A model generated the notes under the pieces. It did not search any database and had not been told where the DNA came from. It was given only the letters and a program-made list of their open reading frames with translations. A DNA stretch of 62,797 nucleotides, from the NCBI GenBank assembly GCA_949295115.1, contig CASFJU010000007.1, positions 1 through 62,797 of the forward strand. The letters run 5' to 3'. Positions 43,568 through 52,982 of the stretch are shown piece after piece (within the stretch, counting starts at the first letter, position 1; each line of letters begins with the position of its first letter). This DNA is from an uncultured Phascolarctobacterium sp. (lineage in GTDB: Bacteria > Bacillota > Negativicutes > Acidaminococcales > Acidaminococcaceae). Both the position numbers and the translations under genes were made by a program.

Positions 43568-44134
43568 ATGAGGCGCAAAACTTTTGATGTGCTGTTTTCG
43601 ACCCGCGACGGTATGGAAATGCTGGTTAAACAGCCGTGCCTGTGGCGCAGCCTGTGGTATTTTACCATGAGCGTCGGCCTGTTCTGCGGCGTTATTACAA
43701 ACCAGCTGTTTCTGGAGCAGCCGCTGACGGTGCGTTTTGGCATCATTGCGGTTATCCTCGTTATCAGCGGCGTGTGCCTTTCCATGTACGGCTTTTTGCT
43801 GCACGGCATTTTGTGTACCATGGGTGCGCTGGCAGGCGACGCGGTCGGGTTAATCTGCCTTTTGGGCTATACAACTCTGCCGTTTTTAATGCTGACGCCG
43901 GTGGCGCTTTTGGCAACAAAAATGTCATGGAGCGGCATCTTCCTTTTGGGGGCGGCAATACTTGCGGGGTTGTTGTGGATGTTGTACCTTTTGGTGCGGT
44001 CGCTGCAATCGGTCTATTTAATTGATTTTAAGCGCGCACTGGCGACGGTTTTGTTCAGTTTTCTTCTGATTTACACCGCTTTGGTGCTGCCGTTCCAGTT
44101 TTTATTCAAGCTTTTAATGCTTAAATTTTCCTGA
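43568..44134 (+). CDS. Yip1-like multi-pass membrane protein
   Basis: A 188-residue protein with five hydrophobic helices after a basic N-terminus (RRKTFDVLFSTRDGMEMLV). The overall pattern resembles Yip1-domain proteins (LGYTTLPFLMLTPVALLAT between helices), a family without clear bacterial function. GAGGTG overlapping the sppA stop is its ribosome site, so it is translated together with sppA. No catalytic motif is visible. Confidence 0.65.
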   Translation: MRRKTFDVLFSTRDGMEMLVKQPCLWRSLWYFTMSVGLFCGVITNQLFLEQPLTVRFGIIAVILVISGVCLSMYGFLLHGILCTMGALAGDAVGLICLLGYTTLPFLMLTPVALLATKMSWSGIFLLGAAILAGLLWMLYLLVRSLQSVYLIDFKRALATVLFSFLLIYTALVLPFQFLFKLLMLKFS

Positions 44135-44154
44135 TGTGCTCAAAATAGTTTTTC

Positions 44155-44183
44155 TTGCAGAAAACACATTAACGTGGCATAAT
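44155..44183 (+). promoter_or_regulatory. Promoter of glpX
   Basis: TTGCAG (44155-44160), 17-nt spacer and CATAAT (44178-44183), 40 bases before the ATG. Confidence 0.65.
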
Positions 44184-44223
44184 TGTTATAGATTATAAAA
44201 TTTTTAAAGGAGTTGGGGTAGGA

Positions 44224-45186
44224 ATGAACAGAGAATTATCCATGGAGTTCGTCCGTGTAACGGAAGCTGCCGCTATTGCCTGCGGCCGCAGCGTTGGCCG
44301 CGGTGATAAAAACGGGGCTGACCAGCTTGCCGTTGACGCGATGAGAAAAATGTTTGATACGGTAAATATCAGCGGTACGGTTGTAATCGGTGAAGGCGAA
44401 ATGGACGAAGCGCCGATGCTGTACATCGGCGAGCATGTCGGTGCGGGCGGCCCGGAAGTTGATATTGCGGTTGACCCTGTTGAAGGCACGAACCTTGTTG
44501 CCAAAGGCCAGCCGGGCGCTATCGCCGTAATTGCTATTGCTCCCAAAGGATGCCTGCTTCACGCTCCCGATATGTATATGGATAAAATTGCCGTTGGCCC
44601 GCGTGCCAAAGGCTGCATCGACATCAACGCACCGGTAAGCGAAAACCTGGAGCGCGTTGCCAAAGCCCTTGACAGAAAAGTAAGCGACCTGACCGTTGTA
44701 CTTTTGGACCGCGAACGCCATTATGATTTGATGGACCAGATCCGCCGCGCAGGCGCACGCATCCATCTCATCACCGACGGCGACGTTAACCCGATTGTCA
44801 ACGCAGGTATCGAAGGTACCGGCGTGCATATGTACATCGGCAAAGGCGGCGCACCGGAAGGCGTACTGGCAGCCGCAGCAATTAAATGCCTTGGCGGCGA
44901 TATGCAGGCACGCCTGTGCCCGGAAGACGAAGCGCAGGTTAAACGCTGCATCGACATGGGCATTACCGATGTAAACAAAGTGCTGACCATTGACGACATG
45001 GTTAAAGGCGACGACTGCATGTTTACTTCCACGGCTATTACCGAATGCCAGCTGCTGCACGGCCTGCGTTATTTTGGCGGCGGCGTGCGTACGCATACCG
45101 TTTCCATGCGCTACAAAACCGGCACGGTACGTTTTGTAGACGCCGTACACAGCTTTGACCGCAAAGATTTTGCAGTTAAACTTTAA
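44224..45186 (+). CDS. glpX: Class II fructose-1,6-bisphosphatase
   Basis: A 320-residue GlpX-type phosphatase that removes the 1-phosphate of fructose-1,6-bisphosphate in gluconeogenesis. Metal-binding signatures are VVIGEGEMDEAPML and DIAVDPVEGTNL; the phosphate-binding region includes TDGDVNP and the glycine-rich GGAPEGVLAAAA. For an anaerobe growing on organic acids rather than sugars, gluconeogenesis would be essential, which fits the carboxylate-oriented gene content. Own promoter and terminator. Confidence 0.95.
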   Translation: MNRELSMEFVRVTEAAAIACGRSVGRGDKNGADQLAVDAMRKMFDTVNISGTVVIGEGEMDEAPMLYIGEHVGAGGPEVDIAVDPVEGTNLVAKGQPGAIAVIAIAPKGCLLHAPDMYMDKIAVGPRAKGCIDINAPVSENLERVAKALDRKVSDLTVVLLDRERHYDLMDQIRRAGARIHLITDGDVNPIVNAGIEGTGVHMYIGKGGAPEGVLAAAAIKCLGGDMQARLCPEDEAQVKRCIDMGITDVNKVLTIDDMVKGDDCMFTSTAITECQLLHGLRYFGGGVRTHTVSMRYKTGTVRFVDAVHSFDRKDFAVKL

Positions 45187-45200
45187 TTTCAGTTAACAGG

Positions 45201-45238
45201 CAGGGTTTTGGCGTAATGCTGAAACCCTGTTTCGTTTT
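45201..45238 (+). terminator. Terminator of glpX
   Basis: CAGGGTTT (45201-45208) pairs with AAACCCTG (45222-45229), then a T-rich tract. Confidence 0.75.
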
Positions 45239-45258
45239 AATGATTTACGGGATTGGTT

Positions 45259-48200
45259 ATGAAAAATTTATTGCTTGATAATGCAGCCGCCATCAGTGAG
45301 GTGCGGCGCACGGCAGAAGCATTAAAAACGGGCGGCGTCAGCCTTAACGGCGTCAGCGGCCCGGTTAAAACGGTTATCATTGCAGCTCTGGACAGGATTT
45401 TTTCTGAACAGGGCTCTTTGGCGTTTCTTGTAAGCGGGCGCGATGAAATACGCGAATACCGCCGCAGCCTGAACTGGTTTTACCCCAATTTACCGATGTA
45501 CGAACTGTACCCGGCAGATTTGCCGCGCGTGCAGGCGGATGCCAAAAGCCGCGAGGTACAGGCTGAACGTGTAGGCGCGCTGCGATTTTTACGCGGCGAG
45601 GAACGCGGCATTGTTTTCGTAACGGCGGAAGCGCTTTTGCAGAAACTGCCGGACAAAAAAGCCGTTACCGACAGTGTGGAGATTAACTGCGGCGAAGTCG
45701 TTGACCAGCAGGCGCTGATTGCACGTTTTGCCAAGTTTGGTTATGAACGTACGCAGCAGGTTGACGCTATCGGCCAGTTTTGCGTGCGCGGCGATATTCT
45801 TGATATTTTCCCCATTAACAGCAAACTGCCGCTGCGCATAGAATGGTTTGACGATACGATTGACGCTATTCGCAGTTTCAGCCTGGATAATCAGCGCAGC
45901 GTGGAAAATCTGGAGCAGGTAAAAATTGTGCCGCTGGAAGAACCGGCACAGGACGGTTTTAACGCTTCTGTTTTTGATTACGCCGGTGCGAATACGCTGC
46001 TGTTTGTGGATGAGCCTTCGCATTTGTGGGATTTGGCGGAAAAGATTTATAACGAAAACAAGGCTTACACCGATGATTTATGGACGGTGGACGAGCTGAC
46101 GCAGGCCTGCGAAGGCGTTAAGGCAGTGGCGCTGGCGGCATTGCAGCATAATTATCTGGGTAGCTATGAGCAGATTAACATGCCGGTGCGTTCCGTTGCG
46201 CCCTATAACCGCAACACGGAACTGTTGGCAACGGATTTGCGCGGCTGGCTGGCCGACGGCATAACGCCGGTAATTATGATGAGCAGCGCCATTAAAGCGC
46301 GCGGCATTGCCGATACGCTGACCGGCAAGGGCATTGCGGCGGAATTTGTCAATACAGAGCCGATGCTGCGCCCGGGCAGCGTCAGCGTTATCAGCGGTGA
46401 ACTGACGGCAGGCTTCCGTTTTTGGAACGAAAACTGGCTGCTGTTAACCGAAAGCGATATCTTCGGCATGCAGAAAAAGCGCCGCCTGCACAGCAAAAAC
46501 AAAGGGGCGCAGCTGCAATATTTTTCGGAAATCAAAGCCGGGGATTACGTTGTCCATTCTGTGCACGGCATTGGCCGTTACATCGGCGTGGAAAACGTGG
46601 AGGTTGACGGCAGGCACCGCGATTACCTGCTTTTGCAGTACGCGGGCGACGATAAACTTTATGTGCCGGTCGAACAGGTCGGCATGCTGCATAAATACAT
46701 CGGTAACGAAGGGCAGGCGCCGCGTTTAAGCAAAATGGGCGGCAGCGACTGGAGCCGCACGCAAAAACGCGCGCAGGCCGCGATTACGATTCTGGCTGAA
46801 GAACTTTTGCGCCTTTACGCGCAGCGTAAAATCGTGCCGGGGCACGCCTTTGCGCCTGATACCGAATGGCAGAAGGAGTTTGAGGAGAAATTCCCTTATG
46901 AGGAAACGCCGGACCAGTTAAAGGCGATTGCCGAGATTAAAGCCGATATGGAAAAGCCGGTGCCGATGGACAGGCTGCTTTGCGGCGACGTTGGTTACGG
47001 CAAAACGGAGGTTGCTATCCGTGCGGCGTTTAAAGCCGTGATGGACAGCAAGCAGGTGGCGCTTTTAGTGCCGACGACGGTGCTGGCGCAGCAGCATTTT
47101 ATGACTTTCCGTGACAGGATGGAACCTTTTGGCATCAGGGTGGAATGTATCAGCCGCTTTACTTCCGGCAAAGAGCAGAAACGTATTTTATCCGCGCTGG
47201 AAGAAGGCAATGTCGATGTTTTAATCGGTACGCACCGTTTATTGCAGTCCGACGTGGTGTTCCGCGATTTGGGCCTGCTCATTATCGACGAGGAGCAACG
47301 GTTCGGCGTAGCGCAGAAGGAAAAAATCAAAAAGTGGAAAACCGGCATCGACGTGCTGTGCCTTTCCGCAACGCCGATACCGCGCACACTGCATCTGGCA
47401 TTGGTCAACGGGCGTGATATGAGCGTGATTGAATCGCCGCCGGAGGACAGGCTGCCGGTAGAAACCTATGTTGCCGAATACGACAGCGGTATGATTAAGG
47501 AAGCGCTGGAGCGCGAACTGCGCCGCGGCGGCAGAATTTACTATGTGCATAACCGCATTACCGGGCTGGAACGCATTGCGGAAGAAATCCGCAAGCTGGT
47601 GCCGGGTATCAGCATCCGCGTGGCGCATGGCCGCATGAGCGAAGAAATGCTGGAAGATGCGATGATTGATTTTTACGAAGGCAACTGCGATTTGCTGCTT
47701 TCGACGACGATTATAGAAAACGGGCTTGACGTGCCGCTGGCGAATACTATTATTATCGACGGCGCGGAAAACTTCGGGCTGTCGCAGCTGTACCAGATGC
47801 GCGGCAGGGTAGGTCGCTCGGCGCGATTGGCTTACGCGTACTTTGTGTACCGCCGCAACAAACAGCTCAGCGAAATTGCCGAAAAACGTTTGCAGGCCAT
47901 CCGTGATTTTACGGAGTTGGGCGCAGGCTTTAAAATCGCCATGCGCGATTTGGAAATCCGCGGCGCGGGCAATTTACTGGGCGCACAGCAGCATGGGCAT
48001 ATTGCGGGCATTGGCTTTGCCGCTTACTGCGAGATGCTGGAAAGCACGATTAAACGCCTGAAGGACGGCGCGGAAAAAGGCGCGCCCGAACCTGACCCGA
48101 TTGTGGAAATTAACGTGGACGGCTACATACCGGACACTTACATCAGCGATCCGCGTTACAAGCTGGAACTGTACCGCCGTTTTGCGGAGCTTGATTATAA

Positions 48201-48534
48201 CGATAAGGACGATTTGCTGGACGAAATTACCGACCGCTTCGGCGAACCGCCGGAAGAAATCGTCAACCTGTGGCGCGTGGCGGCGGTGCGTGGTTTGTGC
48301 CGCAAAATGCGTATTCTTGGCATCAGTACGCGCGGCAATGAAATGCGCCTGAGTTTTGCGGAAAACGCCGTGCTGGATACGGACGTGCTGCTTAAAATGT
48401 TAAACGGCAGCCGCAACGCCCTGCAATTAAAAACAGGCGCGCAGCCGCAGCTGTTGGTAAGGCTTAACGTGTTGAAAACAGAGCCTTTGCCGTGGCTGGA
48501 AAAGAACCTGCCGCTGTTGGCGGGCAAAAAATAA
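45259..48534 (+). CDS. mfd: Transcription-repair coupling factor Mfd
   Basis: A 1091-residue SF2 translocase that removes stalled RNA polymerase and recruits UvrA. The N-terminal UvrB-like domain is followed by a CarD/RNAP-interaction domain (GDYVVHSVHGIGRYIGVENV) and a RecG-like motor: Walker A GDVGYGKTEVA, box LLIIDEEQRFGV, motif VI RGRVGRS. The C-terminal TRCF domain begins ISDPRYKLELYRRFAELDY. ATG 45259 is preferred to TTG 45253; the ribosome site is weak. It opens the housekeeping run that continues to lysS. Confidence 0.96.
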   Translation: MKNLLLDNAAAISEVRRTAEALKTGGVSLNGVSGPVKTVIIAALDRIFSEQGSLAFLVSGRDEIREYRRSLNWFYPNLPMYELYPADLPRVQADAKSREVQAERVGALRFLRGEERGIVFVTAEALLQKLPDKKAVTDSVEINCGEVVDQQALIARFAKFGYERTQQVDAIGQFCVRGDILDIFPINSKLPLRIEWFDDTIDAIRSFSLDNQRSVENLEQVKIVPLEEPAQDGFNASVFDYAGANTLLFVDEPSHLWDLAEKIYNENKAYTDDLWTVDELTQACEGVKAVALAALQHNYLGSYEQINMPVRSVAPYNRNTELLATDLRGWLADGITPVIMMSSAIKARGIADTLTGKGIAAEFVNTEPMLRPGSVSVISGELTAGFRFWNENWLLLTESDIFGMQKKRRLHSKNKGAQLQYFSEIKAGDYVVHSVHGIGRYIGVENVEVDGRHRDYLLLQYAGDDKLYVPVEQVGMLHKYIGNEGQAPRLSKMGGSDWSRTQKRAQAAITILAEELLRLYAQRKIVPGHAFAPDTEWQKEFEEKFPYEETPDQLKAIAEIKADMEKPVPMDRLLCGDVGYGKTEVAIRAAFKAVMDSKQVALLVPTTVLAQQHFMTFRDRMEPFGIRVECISRFTSGKEQKRILSALEEGNVDVLIGTHRLLQSDVVFRDLGLLIIDEEQRFGVAQKEKIKKWKTGIDVLCLSATPIPRTLHLALVNGRDMSVIESPPEDRLPVETYVAEYDSGMIKEALERELRRGGRIYYVHNRITGLERIAEEIRKLVPGISIRVAHGRMSEEMLEDAMIDFYEGNCDLLLSTTIIENGLDVPLANTIIIDGAENFGLSQLYQMRGRVGRSARLAYAYFVYRRNKQLSEIAEKRLQAIRDFTELGAGFKIAMRDLEIRGAGNLLGAQQHGHIAGIGFAAYCEMLESTIKRLKDGAEKGAPEPDPIVEINVDGYIPDTYISDPRYKLELYRRFAELDYNDKDDLLDEITDRFGEPPEEIVNLWRVAAVRGLCRKMRILGISTRGNEMRLSFAENAVLDTDVLLKMLNGSRNALQLKTGAQPQLLVRLNVLKTEPLPWLEKNLPLLAGKK

Positions 48535-48556
48535 TTTGGAAAGGAGGCATCAGTAA

Positions 48557-50116
48557 ATGGCGGATAAATTTTTGCGCGGCGCGATGATTTTAACCATGGC
48601 GGGCTTGATGGTTAAAATTCTGGGCTCCGTCAACCGCATATTGTTATCACGCTTTTTGGGCGGCGAGGGCATTGGCCTGTACCAGATGGCGTACCCCGTC
48701 TTTTTGCTGATGCTCTCCGTTTCGTCGGCAGGCATACCTATTGCCATTTCCATCATCGTGTCCGAAAAGGTGGCCAAAGGGCAGTTTAAAGCGGCGGAAA
48801 AAGTGTTTAAAATTTCGCTGGGGCTGATGGTGGTGACAGGCATTTGCTTTGCCACACTGCTGTATTTTGGTGCGGGCTGGCTGGTAGAAAGCGGCTTTGT
48901 GCGTGACCCGCGTGCTTATTACGGGCTGGTTGCCTTAACGCCTGCGGTGTTTTTCTCAACCATTCTTGCCAGCTTCCGCGGATATTTTCAGGGCTACCAG
49001 ATGATGGAGCCGCCTGCCGTATCGCAGATTTTAGAGCAGTTTACGCGCGTGGTGACGATGATTGCGCTGGCGTATTTCCTTTTGCCTTACGGTTTGGAAT
49101 ACGCGGCGGCAGGTGCAGCATTCGGCGCTGTGCCGGGTGCTGTTACCGGTTTGATTGTGCTCAGCTTTTTCTACCGGCGCCTGCGTAAAAACTTCCATGC
49201 ACAGCCGCAGCTTGTGCAGCAGGAGGTTGAATCGGTCGGCACCGTTGCCAAAAGGCTGGCGCTGCTCGCGCTGCCGGTATCGTGCGCAAACATTATGGTG
49301 CCTGTAACAAGCAGTATCGACATGCTGCTGGTGCCAAACTGCCTGTATGCCAGCGGTTACGCCATCGAAGAAGCGACGACGCTGTTCGGTTACCTGACTG
49401 GTATGGGCATGCCGCTGGTGATGATGGCGACCATTGTAACGCTGTCGCTGGCTGCTGGTATCGTGCCTGCCATATCGGAAGCGCATACGCTTGGCGACAC
49501 GCAAACCATTACCAAAAAATCGCGCACGGCGATGAATATTTGCTGCCTGATAACTTTACCGGCCGCAGCCGGATTATGGGTGCTGGCAACGCCGATAGCG
49601 CAGATGATTTATAACGCGCCGCAGGCGGGCGACGCTATCCGCCATTTGGCGCCTTCTGCGTGCCTGCTGGGTATTCATCAGGTAACGACCGGTATGTTAC
49701 AGGGCATTGGCAAAACAGCCATACCGATGTGGAACATGCTGCTGAGCGCGGTAGTAAAAATCGGCGCGGTAATGTTGCTGACAGTTACGCCGCTGAACAT
49801 CGTCGGTGCAGCGTGGGCATCCAACATCAATTTTGGTTTGGCGGCAACGCTTAATATATTCTTTTTGTTGCGCAACGGCATTACTTTTGATGTAAAAGTG
49901 CTGGGTAAATTGCTGGCGGCTTCGCTGTTAATGGCAGGCTGTGCAAGCCTTGTTTACGGTTTTGCCAACGCCGCATTCGGCAACACGGTAGCAACCATTG
50001 CCACAATTTTAGCGGCGATAGTTGTGTATGCTGTGCTGCTGTTTGCGCTTAAAGCAGTCAGCAAAGATGATTTGGAAAAAATACCGTTCATCGGTTCTAA
50101 AATAAAGCGGAGGTGA
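48557..50116 (+). CDS. SpoVB/polysaccharide flippase family membrane protein
   Basis: A 519-residue MOP-superfamily flippase with about fourteen transmembrane helices, beginning FLRGAMILTMAGLMVKILGS and with the family block LLSRFLGGEGIGLYQMAYPV. In Bacillus the positional homologue is yabM (SpoVB-like) between mfd and mazG. Such proteins move lipid-linked cell-wall or polysaccharide precursors. Because sporulation genes around it are absent, it probably serves vegetative envelope synthesis, as a lipid II or exopolysaccharide flippase. AAAGGAGG is its ribosome site; mazG follows after 4 bases. Confidence 0.88.
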   Translation: MADKFLRGAMILTMAGLMVKILGSVNRILLSRFLGGEGIGLYQMAYPVFLLMLSVSSAGIPIAISIIVSEKVAKGQFKAAEKVFKISLGLMVVTGICFATLLYFGAGWLVESGFVRDPRAYYGLVALTPAVFFSTILASFRGYFQGYQMMEPPAVSQILEQFTRVVTMIALAYFLLPYGLEYAAAGAAFGAVPGAVTGLIVLSFFYRRLRKNFHAQPQLVQQEVESVGTVAKRLALLALPVSCANIMVPVTSSIDMLLVPNCLYASGYAIEEATTLFGYLTGMGMPLVMMATIVTLSLAAGIVPAISEAHTLGDTQTITKKSRTAMNICCLITLPAAAGLWVLATPIAQMIYNAPQAGDAIRHLAPSACLLGIHQVTTGMLQGIGKTAIPMWNMLLSAVVKIGAVMLLTVTPLNIVGAAWASNINFGLAATLNIFFLLRNGITFDVKVLGKLLAASLLMAGCASLVYGFANAAFGNTVATIATILAAIVVYAVLLFALKAVSKDDLEKIPFIGSKIKRR

Positions 50117-50120
50117 CGAG

Positions 50121-51584
50121 ATGCAGAAAATTACAGTGGTTGGCCTTGGCCCCGGCAGCGCCGGCCAGCTTTCGGTGGAAACCATGGAACTTTTAAAAAA
50201 CGGCGAGTGCATAATTCTGCGCACGGCGGTGCATCCCAGCGTGGCAAGGCTGACGGAGGAAAAAATCAACTTTATTGCCTGCGATAATTTTTACGAAGCA
50301 GGCGCGTCGTTTGAAGACGTGTACGACAGCATAGTGAAATTTGTTCTGGAAAAAGTCCAAACGCAGGACGTTGTTTACGCCGTCCCGGGCAGCCCGCTTG
50401 TGGCGGAGCGTACCGTGGTGCTTCTGCGTGAGCGCGCCGCAGGCAATAATGTGGCGTTAAAAATTCTGCCTTCCATGAGCTTTTTGGATTTGGCGTATGT
50501 GGAACTGGGCATTGACCCGATTGCCGGTTTGAGGATTATTGACAGCAGCGATTTTGAAGCGCTGGCCGATGCCGGTAAATACCCGCTGATGATTACGCAG
50601 GTGTACAGCAAATTTGTCGCATCCGACGTTAAGCTGGCGCTGATGGATGTGCTGGACGACGAAATGCCGGTGTGGTTTTTGCGCAACCTCGGCCTGCCTG
50701 ATGAAGAATGCCGTACTGTGCCGCTGTATGAACTGGACAGGCAGGAAAATATTGACCACCTGACCAGCGTGTTTCTACCGGTGCAGGAACAGGTATCAAC
50801 GATAGACGTGCAGCCTTTGACCGACGTTATGGCAACGCTGCGTTCTCCCGGCGGCTGCCCGTGGGATATGGAGCAGACGCACGCCAGCATCCGCAAAAGC
50901 CTGATTGAAGAAGTTTACGAGCTTTTGGAAGCCATTGACAACATGGATTACGAAAATATGAAGGAAGAATTGGGCGATGTGCTTTTGCAGGTTGTTTTCC
51001 ATGCGCGTCTGGCGGAAGAAGCGGGCGCCTTTACCATGCAGGACGTTGTCGATGAAATCGTTGAAAAACTCATCCGCCGCCATCCGCATGTGTACGGCAC
51101 GATTGAAGTCGGCAGCAGCGATGAGGTTTTGCAGAACTGGGACGCTATCAAGCAGACGGAAAAAACAGAGCGCAAACATGTGCTGGACGGTGTTACCAAA
51201 GGGCAGCCCGCGCTGATGAGGGCGTACAAATTAAATTCCAAAGCCGCCAAGGCAGGCTTCGACTGGCCTGATAACGAAGGCGTGTGGAACAAAGTCACCG
51301 AAGAACTGGCCGAACTGAAAGAAGCCGTGGCAAACGGCACGCCGGAGGAACAGGAACACGAGCTTGGCGATTTGCTGTTTTCAATAGCGGCGTATGCCAA
51401 ACACATCGGGCTGGAGCCCGAAACGGCGCTGAATATGGCTAACAACCGTTTTGTAAAACGCTTTGGCCATGTGGAAGAATGTGTGGAAAAATCCGGCAGG
51501 GACTGGCATGATTTTACGCTGGAAGAACTGGATAGTTTTTGGAACGAAGCCAAAAAAGCCGAAAAAACTTGTGAAAAAAATTAA
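50121..51584 (+). CDS. mazG: Nucleoside triphosphate pyrophosphohydrolase MazG with N-terminal methylase-like domain
   Basis: A 487-residue two-domain protein of the YabN type. Residues 1-220 are a tetrapyrrole-methylase-like SAM domain (KITVVGLGPGSAGQLSVETM, VVYAVPGSPLVAERTV). The rest holds two MazG repeats: LRSPGGCPWDMEQTHASIRK with the EEVYELLEAI and EELGDVLLQV metal sites, and a second KVTEELAELKEAV with EHELGDLLFSI. MazG hydrolyses non-canonical or excess NTPs. The ribosome site is GGAGGTG at the end of the preceding gene. Confidence 0.93.
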   Translation: MQKITVVGLGPGSAGQLSVETMELLKNGECIILRTAVHPSVARLTEEKINFIACDNFYEAGASFEDVYDSIVKFVLEKVQTQDVVYAVPGSPLVAERTVVLLRERAAGNNVALKILPSMSFLDLAYVELGIDPIAGLRIIDSSDFEALADAGKYPLMITQVYSKFVASDVKLALMDVLDDEMPVWFLRNLGLPDEECRTVPLYELDRQENIDHLTSVFLPVQEQVSTIDVQPLTDVMATLRSPGGCPWDMEQTHASIRKSLIEEVYELLEAIDNMDYENMKEELGDVLLQVVFHARLAEEAGAFTMQDVVDEIVEKLIRRHPHVYGTIEVGSSDEVLQNWDAIKQTEKTERKHVLDGVTKGQPALMRAYKLNSKAAKAGFDWPDNEGVWNKVTEELAELKEAVANGTPEEQEHELGDLLFSIAAYAKHIGLEPETALNMANNRFVKRFGHVEECVEKSGRDWHDFTLEELDSFWNEAKKAEKTCEKN

Positions 51585-51703
51585 AATTATGATATTAATA
51601 GCAGGATTATCAGGCTTTACGGCGAAATAGGACTTACATAAATAGCTACACCCGGATTTAAACCCGGCGTAGACTAAATATAACACCTTAAGGGGGATTT
51701 CTT
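51585..51703 (+). promoter_or_regulatory. Upstream region of hup
   Basis: A possible promoter TTTACG (51616-51621), 17-nt spacer, TAAATA (51639-51644) is weak. A short dyad with CCGG arms around ATTTAAA lies near 51651-51668. AAGGGGG before the GTG at 51704 is a strong ribosome site. Confidence 0.4.
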
Positions 51704-51982
51704 GTGAACAAAACTGAACTCGTTGCTGCAGTAGCAGAAAAAACCGGCTTAACCAAAAAAGATGCTGAAAAAGCATTGGCTGCAGTAGTTGAAACCGTGA
51801 AAGAAGTAGTTGCTAAAAAAGAAAAAGTACAGCTCATCGGCTTTGGTACTTTTGAAGCTCGTAAACGCAACGCACGTACCGGCAAAAACCCGCAGACCGG
51901 CAAAGCTATCAAAATTGCTGCTGCAACCGTACCGGCTTTCAAAGCTGGTAAAGCTTTTAAAGAAATGGTTAACAAAAAATAA
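51704..51982 (+). CDS. hup: DNA-binding protein HU
   Basis: A 92-residue nucleoid protein. The N-terminal helices [20 protein letters not shown] and the DNA-gripping arm [19 protein letters not shown] are standard, with the DNA-intercalating proline in NPQTG. GTG start at 51704 after AAGGGGG. Preferred codons suggest high expression. In Bacillus-like order an S4-domain gene (rqcP/yabO) would follow; here hup is followed by its own terminator and divIC. Confidence 0.96.
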   Translation: MNKTELVAAVAEKTGLTKKDAEKALAAVVETVKEVVAKKEKVQLIGFGTFEARKRNARTGKNPQTGKAIKIAAATVPAFKAGKAFKEMVNKK

Positions 51983-51997
51983 TAATTTAAAAGCGAT

Positions 51998-52028
51998 AAA
52001 ATGCCGGGCTGCTCAAGCCCGGTATTTT
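51998..52028 (+). terminator. Terminator of hup
   Basis: AAAATGCCGGGCT (51998-52010) pairs with AGCCCGGTATTTT (52016-52028, one G-T pair). Confidence 0.85.
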
Positions 52029-52055
52029 ACTATGGTGTAGTTCAGGAGGTATCCT

Positions 52056-52400
52056 ATGCCGCAGCGTACCGTCAGGAAAAAAAGAAGCAGGCGTGATTTT
52101 ATGTGGTTCTGCCTTTTTGTCATTGTGGTTTGCGGCATTATCATTGCCCGCCAGGAATACAAGATTTATCAGGTCAACAAGGAACTTGAGGCAACCAACC
52201 AGCGCGTGGAAGAATTAAAAAAGGACAAGGCTGAGCTGGAAGCCGAGAAAAAACGCCTTGATGATTTGAAGTACATTGAAAAACTGGCGCGCGAGGACCA
52301 TAACATGGTCGGCAAGGACGAAGTGCCGCTGTTTATTGTCGATGACAAGGAAAACGGCGCGGAACAGAAAAACAAAGACGCTGAAAATAAAAACAGATGA
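52056..52400 (+). CDS. Septum formation initiator DivIC/FtsB-like
   Basis: A 114-residue bitopic membrane protein: basic N-terminus (RTVRKKRSRRDF), one transmembrane helix (about residues 16-31), then a coiled coil (YKIYQVNKELEATNQRVEEL and on to residue 72) and a short conserved segment KYIEKLAREDHNMVGKDEV typical of the DivIC/FtsB family. It should act with FtsL and FtsQ/DivIB at the division site. The charged C-terminal tail is variable. Its place between hup and an S1-domain gene matches divIC in Bacillus. Confidence 0.88.
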   Translation: MPQRTVRKKRSRRDFMWFCLFVIVVCGIIIARQEYKIYQVNKELEATNQRVEELKKDKAELEAEKKRLDDLKYIEKLAREDHNMVGKDEVPLFIVDDKENGAEQKNKDAENKNR

Positions 52401-52430
52401 ATTATCGGCTGATTATTCGTCTGTTTTTAT
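52390..52430 (+). terminator. Terminator overlapping the divIC-like stop codon
   Basis: AAAACAGATGA (52390-52400) pairs with TCGTCTGTTTT (52417-52427, one G-T pair), followed by T residues; the 5' arm contains the TGA stop. Confidence 0.7.
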
Positions 52431-52437
52431 TTTTTAG

Positions 52438-52467
52438 TTGACACTTTTTAAACGATAAAGGTATAAT
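52438..52467 (+). promoter_or_regulatory. Promoter of the S1-domain gene
   Basis: TTGACA (52438-52443), 18-nt spacer and TATAAT (52462-52467). Confidence 0.8.
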
Positions 52468-52507
52468 GGTTTTATATTAAGCTAATTTAAGGGGGATCTA
52501 CTGCTCT

Positions 52508-52933
52508 ATGTCACTTGAAGTAGGTGCAATAGTTGAAGGCGAGGTAACAGGCATTACCAATTTCGGCGCCTTCGTACAGCTGCCTGAAGGTAAGGTAGGA
52601 CTTATTCACATATCTGAAGTTTCCAATGTATATGTGAAGGACGTACATGATTTCTTGAAGGAAAAGGATAAGGTGAAGGTTAAAGTCTTATCTATTGATG
52701 AGCGCGGAAAAATCGGCCTGTCAATCAAACAGCTGACGCCGCCTCCGGCTCCGCAGCCCAAACCGCAGCGTCCGGCAGGTAATCCTGAACGCCGCAGCTT
52801 TAAACCGGCTCCGGCACTTTCTTTTGAAGATAAATTGTCCAAATTTTTAAAAGACAGCGACGACAGGCTGCTTGACCTGAAGCGTAATACCGAATCCAAA
52901 CGCGGCGGCCGCGGCGCCAGCCGTGAAAGATAA
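52508..52933 (+). CDS. S1 RNA-binding domain protein (YabR-like)
   Basis: A 141-residue protein with one S1 OB-fold domain (residues 1-73: GAIVEGEVTGITNFGAFVQL, GLIHISEVS, DERGKIGLSIKQL) followed by a Pro-rich and then Arg-rich tail ending RGGRGASRER. It corresponds by position to yabR in Bacillus, between divIC and tilS. Proteins of this kind bind RNA or ribosomes; the precise role is unsettled. AAGGGGG lies about 12 bases before the ATG, a slightly long spacing. A terminator follows. Confidence 0.88.
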   Translation: MSLEVGAIVEGEVTGITNFGAFVQLPEGKVGLIHISEVSNVYVKDVHDFLKEKDKVKVKVLSIDERGKIGLSIKQLTPPPAPQPKPQRPAGNPERRSFKPAPALSFEDKLSKFLKDSDDRLLDLKRNTESKRGGRGASRER

Positions 52934-52942
52934 CAACATTAC

Positions 52943-52970
52943 GGCACTCCGTGTGAGTGCCTTTTTGTTT
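52943..52970 (+). terminator. Terminator of the S1-domain gene
   Basis: GGCACTC (52943-52949) pairs with GAGTGCC (52955-52961), followed by TTTTTGTTTT. tilS starts just after it. Confidence 0.8.
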
Positions 52971-52982
52971 TGAGGAGCAGAA

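Noticed and set aside
44236..45150. 304-codon open frame opposite glpX
   Set aside because: Antisense shadow of a well conserved fructose bisphosphatase.
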